This document shows, piece by piece, positions 23,848 to 33,121 of a stretch of 64,000 nucleotides of DNA; position 1 is the stretch's first letter; the number at the start of each line of letters is the position of its first letter. Position numbers and translations under genes: made by a program. The notes below the pieces were generated by a model. The model saw nothing but the letters and a program-made list of their open reading frames with translations, made no database searches and was not told where the DNA came from. The DNA comes from Pararoseomonas sp. SCSIO 73927 (GTDB lineage: Bacteria; Pseudomonadota; Alphaproteobacteria; Acetobacterales; Acetobacteraceae): contig NZ_CP146232.1 in assembly GCF_037040815.1 (NCBI RefSeq), forward strand, positions 4,682,001-4,746,000, given 5' to 3'.

Positions 23848-24996
23848 ATGCTGACGACCTCCCGCGCGCGCCGGCTGCTCGTGCTCCTCCCTAACGGGCG
23901 CTTCGGCGGGGCCGAGGCGCACACGCTGCGGGTCGCCGACGCCGCCGCCGCGGCGGGCATGTCCGTCACCCTCGCCGCCGGCCCGGCGCTGCGGCCGGCG
24001 CTGGAGCGGCGCGGGCACGCGCTGCTGGAAGCCGCCCTCGCCTGGCGCCGCGGCCTGCCGGAGACGGCCCGGGCCGCCCAGGCAGAGGCCGCGCGCGAAG
24101 CGATCGCTGCCGCGTCGCCGGACATCGCCCTCCTGCCCCTGCCCTGGCCGGACCAGGGCGGCGGCGCCATGGAGGCACTCGCGGAGGCGGGCCTCCCCAC
24201 CCTCGTCGTCTCCCACCTCGCCCCGGGCGGTGATGAGGTGCCGGCGGGCCTGGATTCGGGGGCGCTGGCCGCCGCCGCCGCGCTGCGCGCGGACTGGGTG
24301 GCCGTCTCCGCCCCCACGGCCGCGCGGCTGGAGCGCTTCCTGGACCTGCCGCCAGGCCGGGTGACGACGATCCCGAACGGCGTGGATCTCCCGGCGCCGG
24401 TCGACCGCGCCGCGGCCCGCGCGGCGCTGCGCGAGGGGCTCGGCCTGCCCCCGGACACGCCCGTCGCCCTCTTCCTCGGCCGGCTCGACGCGGCGAAGGG
24501 CGCGGACCATCTCCCGGAGCTGGCGGAGGCCTTCGCGCGGCGCACCGGCGGGGTGATCGCCTGCGCCGGGACCGGCGCGCTGGAGGAGGAACTGCGGCGG
24601 GCGGCGCCGGCCGGGCACCCGCTGCGGCTTCTCGGGCCGCGGCCGGACCCGGCGCCGCTCCTGGCCGGGGCGGACCTCCTCGCCCTGCCCTCCCGGCTGG
24701 AGGGCGCGCCGCTCGCCTTCCTGGAGGCCGCCGGCCACAGGCTGCCCGTGGCCGCCAGCCCGGCCGCGCTGGAGGCGCTGGGCGAGGCCGCGCCGGGCGT
24801 GGCCGTCCTCGCCGATCCGGAGGACCTGGCCGCCATGGCGGACGCGCTGGCCGCCTGCCTGAACCCCGAGGAGGCCGGGCCTAGGACCGAAGCGGCCTGG
24901 CGCCTCGCGGCCTCGTGGGACGGGCCGGCCATGGCCGGCCGCTACCTCGCCCGGCTGCGCGGGCTCCTGCTCGGCCGGCCAGGGGTCGCGGCATGA
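23848..24996 (+). CDS. Glycosyltransferase family 4
   Basis: A 382-residue GT-B enzyme. It starts LLVLLPNGRFGGAEAHTLRVADAAAAAGMSVTLA (the GGAE acceptor loop), has VAVSAPTAARLERFLDLPPGRVTTIPNGVDLP at the domain junction, and in the C-domain FLGRLDAAKGADHLPELAEAF and the donor signature PSRLEGAPLAFLEAAG (E-x7-E). These are complete GT4 motifs. The ATG at 23848 has AGGATGGGG directly upstream. The next gene starts within its stop codon (ATGA), so the two are translationally coupled. Donor and acceptor are unknown; context says exopolysaccharide or capsule. Confidence 0.88.
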   Translation: MLTTSRARRLLVLLPNGRFGGAEAHTLRVADAAAAAGMSVTLAAGPALRPALERRGHALLEAALAWRRGLPETARAAQAEAAREAIAAASPDIALLPLPWPDQGGGAMEALAEAGLPTLVVSHLAPGGDEVPAGLDSGALAAAAALRADWVAVSAPTAARLERFLDLPPGRVTTIPNGVDLPAPVDRAAARAALREGLGLPPDTPVALFLGRLDAAKGADHLPELAEAFARRTGGVIACAGTGALEEELRRAAPAGHPLRLLGPRPDPAPLLAGADLLALPSRLEGAPLAFLEAAGHRLPVAASPAALEALGEAAPGVAVLADPEDLAAMADALAACLNPEEAGPRTEAAWRLAASWDGPAMAGRYLARLRGLLLGRPGVAA

Positions 24997-27557
24997 GCGG
25001 GGAGGCCCCCGCCGCCCCGGAGATCGCGGTCGTCATCCCCGCCTTCCGCCAGCCGGCGCTGCTCGAGGAGGCGATCCTCTCCGTGCTGTCCCAGCGCGGC
25101 CCGCGCCGCGTGGCCGCCGTGGTGGTGGATGACGGCTGCCCGATGCCGGAGACACGCGCGGCAGGGCTGCGCTTCGCCGCCGCCCATCCCGGCCGCGTCT
25201 TCCTGCTGCGCCGGGCCAATGGCGGGCTCTCCGCCGCGCGCAACACGGGCATCGACTTCGTCCTGCGCGCCTGGCCGGGCTGCCGCGCGGTCTTCTTCCT
25301 CGACGCCGACAACCGCCTGGGGCCCTGGCTGATCCACCGCGCCGCGGCGCTGCTGGAGGCTTCCGGGCCGGGGACGGGTTGGGTCTACCCGGATTTCGAC
25401 TTCTTCGGCGTCCCCGGCCATGCCTCGGCGGCGGGGGAACACTCCCTCCTCCTGCACCTGCTGGAGAACACGAGCGACGCGGGCAGCCTCGTCTCCCGCC
25501 GCGTGCTGGAGGCGGGGCTCCGCTTCGACGAGGGCATGCGGCAGGGCTTTGAGGACTGGGACTTCTGGCTCCGCGCCGGCGCGGCGGGGTTCCGCGGCCG
25601 CCACCTTCCCATGTCCGGGTTCGCCTACCGCCGCCGCGCGGGCGGGATGCGGGTGGAGGCGGAGCGGCGCCGCGCGGCGATCCTGGCGGGGATGCGCGGC
25701 AGGCTGCGCGAGCTCGCCCGGCCGCGCCGCCTGCTCGCGCTCGAATCGGTGGAGGTGCCGCGCTTCCTTCTGTTCCGGGCGGGGTCGCCCGGCGCGGAGC
25801 CGGTCGTGGACCCGTTGCGCCCCGGCCGCTCGCCGCTAGACCGCCCGGCCGCGCGCCGTCTGATCGTGGAAGCGGCCCGCCATCCGCAGGCCGTGCACGC
25901 GCCGCCCTTCCTCCTCTTCGCCGCCGCGGGTGCGCTGGAGGCGCTCGCGGCCGGGCGGCTGCTGCACAACGCGCTGTGGCAGGCGGAGATCCTGCTGCGC
26001 GGGGCGGATGCGGTGGGCATCGCCCTCTCCGCCGGCCCGCCCGCGCGACTGGGGGTGGAGCGCGAGGAGGGGATGCCGGAGGACGCGGCACTCCTGCTCT
26101 ACCGCACGGAAGCGTGGCAGGACTCCGCTCCCCTCGGGGCCTCGCTGGACTCCGCGGCGCGGCGCCGGGCCGGGCTGCGCGTCACCGTGCCGGATGCCCC
26201 TTCCCTGCCCGATCCGCGGCCGGAGGCGGAGGCCGAGTACGCCGCCCTGGTGGAGGCCTTCGCGACGCGCCACCCCGACCGGGGCGAGTGGCGCGGCGAC
26301 TGGCGCCGCCCGCGCGCCCGCGCCCATCTTGGCTACGGCGAGCTGATCGGGGCGGGCGCCGTGCTGCCCTGGGTCGCGCCGGACGCGCGGGACGTTGGGC
26401 TCGCGGCACCGGTCTTCGAGATGGGCGGGGTGGAGCGCGTGCTGGTCGGCTACGCCCGCGCGCTGCGGGCGGCGGGCTGGCGCCCCCACCTCGTGCTGAC
26501 CGGGGCGGGCAGGGCGCAGCTGCCGCCCGATGCCCTGGCCGCCTTTGAGACGGTGCAGTTCCCCGCGCGCGGCGGGATCGCCAGCGGGATCGAAGGCGTG
26601 GACCCGAACGCCTCCTATCTCGGCGCTCCCCTGCCCGGCGCGCCCGGGCTGGGCGAGGGCGCGCTGCGCGACGCGGTGGGCCAGCTGGCGCCGATGGCCG
26701 CGGTGCTGGCCACCCATGCGCGCGGCGTCCACGCCATCGCCGGGGCGCTGCGGACCCTCGGCATCCGCACCGCCGCCGGGCTGCACGTGGTGGAGCGCGA
26801 GGCAGCCGGGGCGCCCATGGGCAACCCCCACGCGCTTCTGGCGCATGAGGGCGATTACGACGCCGTCGCCGTCGTCTCCGAGGGGCTGCGGGACTGGGGG
26901 CTGGCGCAGGGCATCCCCGCCTCGAAAATCCTCGTTCTTCCCAACGGCCCGGGGCACGAGGCCGCCCCTGGCGCGGCCGCAGCGGCCCTGGCCGCGCGGG
27001 AGGGGCGGGAGGGGCGGCTGCGCGCCCTCTTCGTCGGCCGCCTGGACCCGCAGAAGGGCCTCGGCCGCCTGCGCGACATCGTCGCCCTCACGCCCTGGGC
27101 GGAGTGGCGGGCCGCCGGCCGCGCGGTGCTGGCGCGGGACCCCGAGCCCATCCCCGGCCTCGAGATCGAGCCCCCCGCCGACGGCGCGGGGGTGGACGCG
27201 CTGCTGGCCTGGGCCGACGTGCTCGTCCTGCCCTCCCGCTTCGAGGGCTCGCCCCTCATCATCCTCGAGGCGCAGCGCATGGGCTGCGTGCCGATCGCCA
27301 CCCGCACCGGCGCAGTGGCCGAGATGGTGGCGAATGGGACGGACGGGTTGCTGGTGGAGGCGCACGCCGACCCGGCCGTGGCCGCCGCCTTCGCCGACCG
27401 CCTCGCCGACCTCTCGGCCGACCGGGGCCGCCTGCGAGCCCTGGCGCGCGCCGCCGCCGCCCGCGCCGCCGCCCTGCCGGACCTGGCGGCGCGCACCCGC
27501 CCCCTCCTCGACTGGCTCGAGGCCGGCCAAGATGGCCCGGCCGACCCCACGACGTGA
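24993..27557 (+). CDS. Bifunctional GT2-GT4 glycosyltransferase fusion
   Basis: An 854-residue protein with two catalytic halves. The first 250 residues are GT2 (GT-A): IAVVIPAFRQPALLEEAILSVLSQ, VVVDDGCP, NGGLSAARNTGIDF, the D-x-D LDADN (D104, D106) and GFEDWDFWLRAG. Residues about 250-460 are a linker domain I do not recognise. From about 470 a GT4 domain follows, with VFEMGGVERVLVGYARALRAAGW (acceptor loop), FVGRLDPQKG (G682) and PSRFEGSPLIILEAQRMG (E751-x7-E759). Both sites look complete, so one chain could add two sugars in sequence. It overlaps the previous GT4 by ATGA and precedes an unknown gene by 22 bases. Confidence 0.85.
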   Translation: MSGEAPAAPEIAVVIPAFRQPALLEEAILSVLSQRGPRRVAAVVVDDGCPMPETRAAGLRFAAAHPGRVFLLRRANGGLSAARNTGIDFVLRAWPGCRAVFFLDADNRLGPWLIHRAAALLEASGPGTGWVYPDFDFFGVPGHASAAGEHSLLLHLLENTSDAGSLVSRRVLEAGLRFDEGMRQGFEDWDFWLRAGAAGFRGRHLPMSGFAYRRRAGGMRVEAERRRAAILAGMRGRLRELARPRRLLALESVEVPRFLLFRAGSPGAEPVVDPLRPGRSPLDRPAARRLIVEAARHPQAVHAPPFLLFAAAGALEALAAGRLLHNALWQAEILLRGADAVGIALSAGPPARLGVEREEGMPEDAALLLYRTEAWQDSAPLGASLDSAARRRAGLRVTVPDAPSLPDPRPEAEAEYAALVEAFATRHPDRGEWRGDWRRPRARAHLGYGELIGAGAVLPWVAPDARDVGLAAPVFEMGGVERVLVGYARALRAAGWRPHLVLTGAGRAQLPPDALAAFETVQFPARGGIASGIEGVDPNASYLGAPLPGAPGLGEGALRDAVGQLAPMAAVLATHARGVHAIAGALRTLGIRTAAGLHVVEREAAGAPMGNPHALLAHEGDYDAVAVVSEGLRDWGLAQGIPASKILVLPNGPGHEAAPGAAAAALAAREGREGRLRALFVGRLDPQKGLGRLRDIVALTPWAEWRAAGRAVLARDPEPIPGLEIEPPADGAGVDALLAWADVLVLPSRFEGSPLIILEAQRMGCVPIATRTGAVAEMVANGTDGLLVEAHADPAVAAAFADRLADLSADRGRLRALARAAAARAAALPDLAARTRPLLDWLEAGQDGPADPTT

Positions 27558-27579
27558 CACCAGAGGTTCCCGCCCCGTG

Positions 27580-30003
27580 ATGCTGCACGCCGACCCCCTG
27601 CACCTGCCGCGCCTGGCCGGCGGGCGCCCCATGGTCATCGTCGCGGAGGGGGTCATGGACCCCTCCCCCCTCGCCACCCCCTCGCTCGACGTCTGGATGG
27701 CGTCGCAGCGCCAGGGGCTGACCCTCCTCCACCCCGCGGGCACCCGCGCGCCCGATCCGGCATCCGCCGTGCCGGTGGAGATGCCGCCCGCCGCTACCCT
27801 CGCCCTCGTCGCCAGCGAGCGGCTGCGGATCGGCGCGCTGGGCCGCTGGTGGCAGGAGGCGGCGGGCCTGCCGGCCCCGCCCTTCGTGCTGGCCTCCACC
27901 GGCCAGGCGGCGCTGCCGGGCCTCCTCGCCCTCGTCACCGAGGCGCTCACCGCCGCCCGCACGCGGGAGGCGGACGCGGCGGGCGCCATCCTGGCCGCAA
28001 GGCAGGAGATGGAGGCCCTGCGGGAGGCGATGTCGGAGGCGACGCTCTACCTCGCGCACCGGCCCCCGGCGGAGCCGCGGCTCACCCTCTCCGGGGAACC
28101 GGGGGACGGGCCGCCGATCCTCGGCGCCTTCCGCCAGCCGCTGGGCACGGGGCTGGCCGGGCTGGCCGCCATCGCCCTCCACCTCGCCGGAGCGGGGAGC
28201 GGCGATGGCGCGCTGCGCGTCCGGCTGATCGGGGGCGAGAGCGGCCGCGTGGCGGGCTGCTGGGCCGTGCCCGCGCGCGCGCTGGCGCCGGGCTGGCTGA
28301 CGCTGGACCTGCCGGCCCCGCTCGGGCCGGTGAAGGAGACGGCGGTGATCGAGGTGACGCCGGAGGGCGACGGGGTGCCCGGCCTCTCCCGCGACGCGCG
28401 CTGGTCCGGGGTGGAGGGCGAGCACGGGGTGGCCGCCAGCGCCTGGGCCGGCACGCCGGGCAGCCGCTACCTCGCCCCGGCCCACTGGATGCCGGAGGAG
28501 GCAGGGCTCGTCCTCCCGGCGGATGGGACGCCGCTGGGCCTGCCCGACTCGGCCTGGGCCGAGGCGCGGGCGCTGGAGGGCGAGGCGGAGGCGGTCGCGC
28601 TGGGGGAGGAGTCGCCACGCCCCATGCTGCGCGCGGCGGCGGGCGGCCGGGCGGTGCTGCTGCTCCCGAACCTGCACCTGCCGGGGCTGGACCGGCTGCG
28701 GATCTCGCTCGGGAGTGCGGGCGGCGGTGCCGATGCGGCGGCCTGGGTCTATCCGCTGGAGGCGCTGCCCGAGGACGTGGCAGGGCTGGAACGCCTGCCT
28801 CCCGGGGCGGCGGGCACGGGCTGGCGCAGCGTTCCGGACGAGGGGCTTGAACTGACCCTGCCGCTCTCCGCCCGGCTCGGCGGCCGGGCGGGTCTCGCCA
28901 TCGCGCTGCGGGCCGGGCCGGGCCCGGCCTCGGCCGAGATCGCGGGCGTGGTGGCCTCCGCCTCGCGCCCGGGCGCGCCCAGCCCCGCGGAGGACGCGGC
29001 GTTCGCCGCCATTACGACGGAAACGGAACCGGCGCCCGTCGCGCCGGCGCCCACGGCCCAGGCCAGCACCAGCGCGCTTCCCGAGCAGGATCCGGCCGCC
29101 GTGATCCCGTCCCGCGAGGCCGTCCCGGCTGCCAGGACCGCGCCCGTCCCAGCGGATTCGCAGGCTCCGCCCGCTGATCCGGTCGCGGCCCCGCCGCCTC
29201 TGCCTCGCCAGCCGGAGCCGCTCCGTTCCCCGACGCCGCTCCTTGTTCCGCTGCCCAGCCTGGCTGCCGCGCCTGCGCTGCTGATGCCCGGGGCGACGGG
29301 CGGACCGCAGCCCCCGCCCTTCGCGCCGCCTCCTCCGGCCGCCCCGGTGACACCGGCAACCGCGCCTGAGGCTCCGCCGCTACTGGCCCCACCCCTCCTG
29401 GCAACACCGGCCCCGGCGGCCGGTGCCGCGGCGCCGGGCCAGCCCGTGGCCGCCCCGCCGGCCGCCCTGTTCAGGACAGCGGACGCAGGCCCCGCTCCGG
29501 GGGGGGACTCAGCTCAGAGCCGGGCCGCGCCCCGCACGGCCCCGACGAACGTCCAGCCGGCCCGCGCGCCGGCGCGCTACGAGGCGGTGCGGCTGCACCA
29601 GCACCTGCCCGGCGCTTCCTACCGGCACCTGGACGTGACCATCGCGAGCCTCGCCTCCGGCCCGACGCGCTGGCCCGCGGTCCGCGTCAAGGTGCAGAGC
29701 AAGGACGGGGAGCCGCGGCTGGAGTTCCGGCAGGCGACGGGCTGGCCGCAGGTGTTCCGGGACTGGCTGGGCCGCACGAGCGACAAGTACGGCCCTTTCC
29801 TCCGCGTCGCGGCGCCGGAACTGCGCGCCTTCCTCGACGGCGTTACGGACGAGCGCGACGCCGCCATGCTGCAGGCGCTGGTGGCCGTGCTGCCGCGCGC
29901 GCTGGAGGATGCCTGCCGGCAGGCCGGCCTCTCGGTGACGGAGACCGGGGAGTGGGCGGAGACGGCGAAGGGGCTGCAGGAGGCGGGCCGCCCCGCCGCG
30001 TAA
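27580..30003 (+). CDS. Large unrecognised protein with Pro/Ala-rich linker, glycosyltransferase operon
   Basis: An 807-residue protein of no family I can name. The N-terminal 130 residues (LHLPRLAGGRPMVIVAEGVMDPSPLATPSLDVWM) look alpha/beta and end in a charged helix (ARTREADAAGAILAARQEMEALREAMSEATLYL). Two beta-rich regions follow (PPILGAFRQPLGTGLAGLAAIALHLAGAG and LDRLRISLGSAGG). About 485-660 is a low-complexity Pro/Ala linker, and the last 150 residues form a compact domain (YEAVRLHQHLPGASYRHLDVTIASLA, VKVQSKDGEPRLEFRQATGWPQVFRDW). There is no signal peptide or membrane helix. It follows the GT2-GT4 fusion by 22 bases. A scaffold or glycan-recognition role is possible but unproven. Confidence 0.6.
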   Translation: MLHADPLHLPRLAGGRPMVIVAEGVMDPSPLATPSLDVWMASQRQGLTLLHPAGTRAPDPASAVPVEMPPAATLALVASERLRIGALGRWWQEAAGLPAPPFVLASTGQAALPGLLALVTEALTAARTREADAAGAILAARQEMEALREAMSEATLYLAHRPPAEPRLTLSGEPGDGPPILGAFRQPLGTGLAGLAAIALHLAGAGSGDGALRVRLIGGESGRVAGCWAVPARALAPGWLTLDLPAPLGPVKETAVIEVTPEGDGVPGLSRDARWSGVEGEHGVAASAWAGTPGSRYLAPAHWMPEEAGLVLPADGTPLGLPDSAWAEARALEGEAEAVALGEESPRPMLRAAAGGRAVLLLPNLHLPGLDRLRISLGSAGGGADAAAWVYPLEALPEDVAGLERLPPGAAGTGWRSVPDEGLELTLPLSARLGGRAGLAIALRAGPGPASAEIAGVVASASRPGAPSPAEDAAFAAITTETEPAPVAPAPTAQASTSALPEQDPAAVIPSREAVPAARTAPVPADSQAPPADPVAAPPPLPRQPEPLRSPTPLLVPLPSLAAAPALLMPGATGGPQPPPFAPPPPAAPVTPATAPEAPPLLAPPLLATPAPAAGAAAPGQPVAAPPAALFRTADAGPAPGGDSAQSRAAPRTAPTNVQPARAPARYEAVRLHQHLPGASYRHLDVTIASLASGPTRWPAVRVKVQSKDGEPRLEFRQATGWPQVFRDWLGRTSDKYGPFLRVAAPELRAFLDGVTDERDAAMLQALVAVLPRALEDACRQAGLSVTETGEWAETAKGLQEAGRPAA

Positions 30004-30018
30004 GATTGCTGAGGGACA

Positions 30019-30052
30019 GGTCCACCCCGGGGATCCCTCCCCGGGGCGGACC
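30019..30052. terminator. Strong hairpin terminator between converging genes
   Basis: GGTCC-A-CCCCGGGG (30019-30032) pairs with CCCCGGGG-C-GGACC (30039-30052) around the loop ATCCCT, giving 13 pairs with one mismatch. It separates the 27580 gene from the converging thiolase. A second stem (GAGCGGG 30054-30060 with CCCGCTC 30069-30075) runs into the thiolase stop codon. The loop is the same as in the ugpB-ugpA hairpin. Confidence 0.6.
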
Positions 30053-30063
30053 CGAGCGGGCGT

Positions 30064-31272
30064 TCAGACCCGCTCGATCACCATGGCGATGCCCTGGCCC
30101 ACGCCGATGCACATGGTGCAGAGGGCGTAGCGGCCGCCGCGGCGGTGCAGCTCGTGGACCGCCGTCTGCACCAGCCGCGCCCCGCTCATCCCCAGCGGAT
30201 GGCCGAGCGCGATGGCGCCGCCGTTGGGGTTCACGTGCTCCGCGTCGTCCGGCAGGCCGAGGTCGCGCGTGACCGCGAGCGCCTGGGCGGCGAAGGCCTC
30301 GTTCAGCTCGATCACGTCCATGTCGGAGAGCGCCAGCCCCGCCTTCTCCAGCACCTTCCGCGTGGCGGGCGCCGGGCCGAAGCCCATGATGCGGGGCGGC
30401 ACGCCGGCGGTGGCCGTGGCCACCACCCGCGCGCGGGGCGTGAGCCCGTGGCGGCGGGCGGCGGCCTCGTCCGCCACCAGGATCGCGCAGGCGCCGTCGT
30501 TCACGCCGGAGGCGTTGCCGGCCGTCACCGATCCGCCCTCCTTGCGGAAGGGCGTGCCGAGCTTCGCCAGCCCCTCGGCCGTGGTGTCCGGGCGGAGGTG
30601 CTCGTCCTGCTGGAACACCACCGGGTCGCCCTTGCGGCGGGGGATGCTGACCGGGACGATCTCCTCGGCGAAGCGGCCGGCGGCCTGGGCGGCCGCCGCG
30701 CGCCCCTGGCTGCGCAGCGCGAAGGCGTCCTGGTCCGCGCGGCTCACCTGAAAGTCCTGCGCCACGTTCTCGGCCGTCTCCGGCATGGAATCCACGCCGT
30801 GCGCCTTCCTCATCAGCGGATTCACGAAGCGCCAGCCGATGGTGGTGTCGTAGATCTCGGCGGCGCGGCCGAAGGCCTCCGCGCTCTTGCCCTGGACGAA
30901 GGGGGCGCGCGTCATGCTCTCCACCCCGCCCGCGATCATGAAGGAGGCCTCGCCCGCCTTGATGGCGCGGGCGGCGGTGCCCACCGCGTCCATCCCGGAA
31001 CCGCAGAGGCGGTTCACCGTGCTGCCGCCAATCGTCTCCGGCAGGCCGGCGAGGAGCAGCGCCATGCGGGCCACGTTGCGGTTGTCCTCGCCGGCCTGAT
31101 TGGCGCAGCCGAAGATCACGTCCTCCGCCGCGGCCCAGTCCACGCCGGGATTCCGCTCCATCAGCGCCTTCAGGGGCACCGCGCCGAGATCGTCGGCCCG
31201 GACGGCGGAGAGACCGCCGGCGTAGCGCCCAATGGCGGTCCGGGCGGCGTCGCAGATGAAGGCTTCGGCCAT
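30064..31272 (-). CDS. pcaF: 3-oxoadipyl-CoA/acetyl-CoA thiolase (PcaF type)
   Basis: A 402-residue thiolase. The catalytic cysteine is C90 in [11 protein letters not shown], the active His H358 in [14 protein letters not shown], and the second Cys C388 in [10 protein letters not shown]. The segment [27 protein letters not shown] is characteristic of beta-ketoadipyl-CoA thiolases (PcaF/PaaJ), which cleave 3-oxoadipyl-CoA to succinyl-CoA and acetyl-CoA at the end of aromatic degradation. No other pca or paa gene is nearby, so a general beta-ketothiolase role is also possible. It is a single-gene unit. Confidence 0.85.
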   Translation of the reverse strand: MAEAFICDAARTAIGRYAGGLSAVRADDLGAVPLKALMERNPGVDWAAAEDVIFGCANQAGEDNRNVARMALLLAGLPETIGGSTVNRLCGSGMDAVGTAARAIKAGEASFMIAGGVESMTRAPFVQGKSAEAFGRAAEIYDTTIGWRFVNPLMRKAHGVDSMPETAENVAQDFQVSRADQDAFALRSQGRAAAAQAAGRFAEEIVPVSIPRRKGDPVVFQQDEHLRPDTTAEGLAKLGTPFRKEGGSVTAGNASGVNDGACAILVADEAAARRHGLTPRARVVATATAGVPPRIMGFGPAPATRKVLEKAGLALSDMDVIELNEAFAAQALAVTRDLGLPDDAEHVNPNGGAIALGHPLGMSGARLVQTAVHELHRRGGRYALCTMCIGVGQGIAMVIERV

Positions 31273-31359
31273 GGCGTTTCCCCTTTGGTCCTCTCGCGCC
31301 AGAGGAAGCGCATCGCGCCCGCCGCGGCAAGGGGTGGCGCGGAGAAGCCGTGAAGCAGG

Positions 31360-31578
31360 TCAGCCCGTTGGCGGCCCGGCGGGTGATGCGGCCGCCAAGC
31401 CAGCCGCCAAGCAGTGCGCCTCCCCCTCCAGCGCGTGGCGGAGCCGCCCCACGGCCATCGCCGGCAGCCCTGTCCCGTCGGGCGGCCGGGCGGTGGGCAG
31501 CGCGGCGGCCGCGGGGTTCGGCGCGGAGCGGGCGCCGGGCGACAAGCCCGGATGGAGAGGGGTGGATTCACGTTCCAT
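31360..31578 (-). CDS. Possible small protein (72 aa), uncertain
   Basis: In the 484-bp gap 31273-31756 a minus-strand frame from the ATG at 31578 has GGAGAG 8 bases upstream and encodes MERESTPLHPGLSPGARSAP, ending with VGRLRHALEGEAHCLAAGLAA. The C-terminal helix looks protein-like. The rest is Pro/Ala-rich as any GC-rich frame would be. There is no recognised family and no domain. It may be a real small gene read into pcaF, or chance. Confidence 0.3.
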   Translation of the reverse strand: MERESTPLHPGLSPGARSAPNPAAAALPTARPPDGTGLPAMAVGRLRHALEGEAHCLAAGLAAASPAGPPTG

Positions 31579-31687
31579 GGCGGCAACTCTCCGCGAGAAG
31601 GCTGAAGGGAGGGTTGATGACCCGCCCTCCACGGGAACGAGCACCCTTCCACCAACCCGTCATCGAACTGTAGTCTATGTGCAACAT

Positions 31688-31736
31688 CGGGGAGCTAACC
31701 CCGGGCGGCGATTCACCAGGACCCGCAACCGGGTCC
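31688..31736 (+). other. Structured leader of the ugp operon
   Basis: Two hairpins lie just upstream of ugpB: GGGG-agcta-ACCCC near 31689-31702, and GGACCCG (31719-31725) with CGGGTCC (31730-31736) around CAAC. The AGGA ribosome-binding site follows within 10 bases. They could affect translation of ugpB. I see no good -35/-10 pair in 31600-31690; a Pho-type regulator site was looked for and not recognised. Confidence 0.35.
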
Positions 31737-31756
31737 CGACCAAGGAACGAACCACC

Positions 31757-33115
31757 ATGCGGCGACGCAGTCTTGCCGCCGGCGCGCTCGCGCTGGCGAG
31801 CCTCGCGGCCCCCTTCACTGTTGCCTCCACGGCCCGGGCGCAGCAGCCCGTCGAGATTCAGTTCTGGCACGGGCTGAACCAGCCGCTCGGCGGCATGCTG
31901 GAGCAGCTGGCCACCGACTTTAACGGAACGCAGAATCAGTACCGCGTGGTGCCGAGCTTCCGCGGCAGCTACGCCGAGACGGTCGTCTCCGCCATCGCCG
32001 CCTTCCGCTCCAACAGCGCCCCGCACATCGTCCAGATGTTCGAGGTGGGCACGGGCACGATGATCAACGCGGGCCGGGCCATCAAGCCGCTGCACGAGAT
32101 CATCGCCGAGACGGGGGTGGCGATCGACACGCGCGACTTCATCGGCCCCGTCGCCGGCTACTACGCCGCCGCGGACGGCCGGATGATGGCGATGCCGTTC
32201 AACAGCAGCACCTCCATCGCCTACTACAATAAGGACATGTTCCAGCGCGCCGGGCTGGACCCGAACGCCTTCCCCGCCACTTGGCAGGGCGTCGAGGAAG
32301 CGGCCCGCAAGCTGAAGGCCGCCGGGATCGCCTGCCCGATGACGACCTCCTGGCCGTCCTGGATCATGGTGGAGCAGCTTCTCGCCATCCACAACGTCCC
32401 GCTCGCCTCCCGCAGCAACGGGTTCGAGGGGCTGAACACCGAGCTGAACCTCGCCAACCCCGTCCTGACGCGCCATCTGACGAACCTGGCGAACTGGCAG
32501 AAGGAAGGCCTGTTCCGCTACGGCGGGCGCGACACCGCGGCCGAGGCGCTGTTCCCCACCGGCGAGTGCGCCATCTCCTTCATGTCCTCCGGCTCCCAGG
32601 CGCGGGTGCGGCGCGAGGCGCGCTTCAACTGGGGCGTGGCGATGCTGCCCTACTACGAGGGCGTGGCCGGCGCGCCGCGCAACTCCATCATCGGCGGCGC
32701 GGCGCTCTGGACCATGAACCGCGGCCCGAGCGGCCAGCGCACGCGCGAGGAGCTGCGGGGCGTGGCGGAGTTCTACCGCTACATCTCCACCCCCGAGGTG
32801 ATGGCCAAGTGGCACCGCGACACGGGCTACGTCCCTGTGACCCGCTCCGCCTTCGAGGCGACGAAGGCCACGGGCTACTACACGCAGAACCCGGGCGCGG
32901 ACGTGCCGATCGAGCAGATGCTGCGCGGCGGCGAGCCCACCCCGAACAGCCGCGGCATCCGCCTGGGCGGCTTCATCGAGATCCGGAACATCATCCAGGA
33001 GGAGATGGAGAAGACCTTCCAGGGCCAGCAGACGCCCGAGCAGGCCCTTCAGAACGCCAATACCCGCGGCAACCAGGTGCTGCGTAACTTCGAGCGCACC
33101 AACCGCAACAACTGA
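31757..33115 (+). CDS. ugpB: Glycerol-3-phosphate-type ABC importer, binding protein
   Basis: A 452-residue periplasmic protein with a signal peptide (MRRRSLAAGALALASLAAPFTVASTARAQQ). The mature start EIQFWHGLNQPLGGMLEQLATDFN and the block SYAETVVSAIAAFRSNSAPHIVQMFEVGTGTMINAGRAIKPLHEI match UgpB closely (E. coli has VGTATMM in the same place). It captures sn-glycerol-3-phosphate or glycerophosphodiesters for uptake. The genes for both permeases and the ATPase follow in order. The ATG at 31757 begins the signal peptide, with AGGA 10 bases before it; the longer upstream frame is spurious. Another sugar or polyol cannot be wholly excluded. Confidence 0.85.
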   Translation: MRRRSLAAGALALASLAAPFTVASTARAQQPVEIQFWHGLNQPLGGMLEQLATDFNGTQNQYRVVPSFRGSYAETVVSAIAAFRSNSAPHIVQMFEVGTGTMINAGRAIKPLHEIIAETGVAIDTRDFIGPVAGYYAAADGRMMAMPFNSSTSIAYYNKDMFQRAGLDPNAFPATWQGVEEAARKLKAAGIACPMTTSWPSWIMVEQLLAIHNVPLASRSNGFEGLNTELNLANPVLTRHLTNLANWQKEGLFRYGGRDTAAEALFPTGECAISFMSSGSQARVRREARFNWGVAMLPYYEGVAGAPRNSIIGGAALWTMNRGPSGQRTREELRGVAEFYRYISTPEVMAKWHRDTGYVPVTRSAFEATKATGYYTQNPGADVPIEQMLRGGEPTPNSRGIRLGGFIEIRNIIQEEMEKTFQGQQTPEQALQNANTRGNQVLRNFERTNRNN

Positions 33116-33121
33116 CCGCAC

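Noticed and set aside
31232..31756. ugpB frame extended 175 codons upstream
   Set aside because: The signal peptide starts at 31757; sequence before it is low-complexity and overlaps the divergent pcaF gene.
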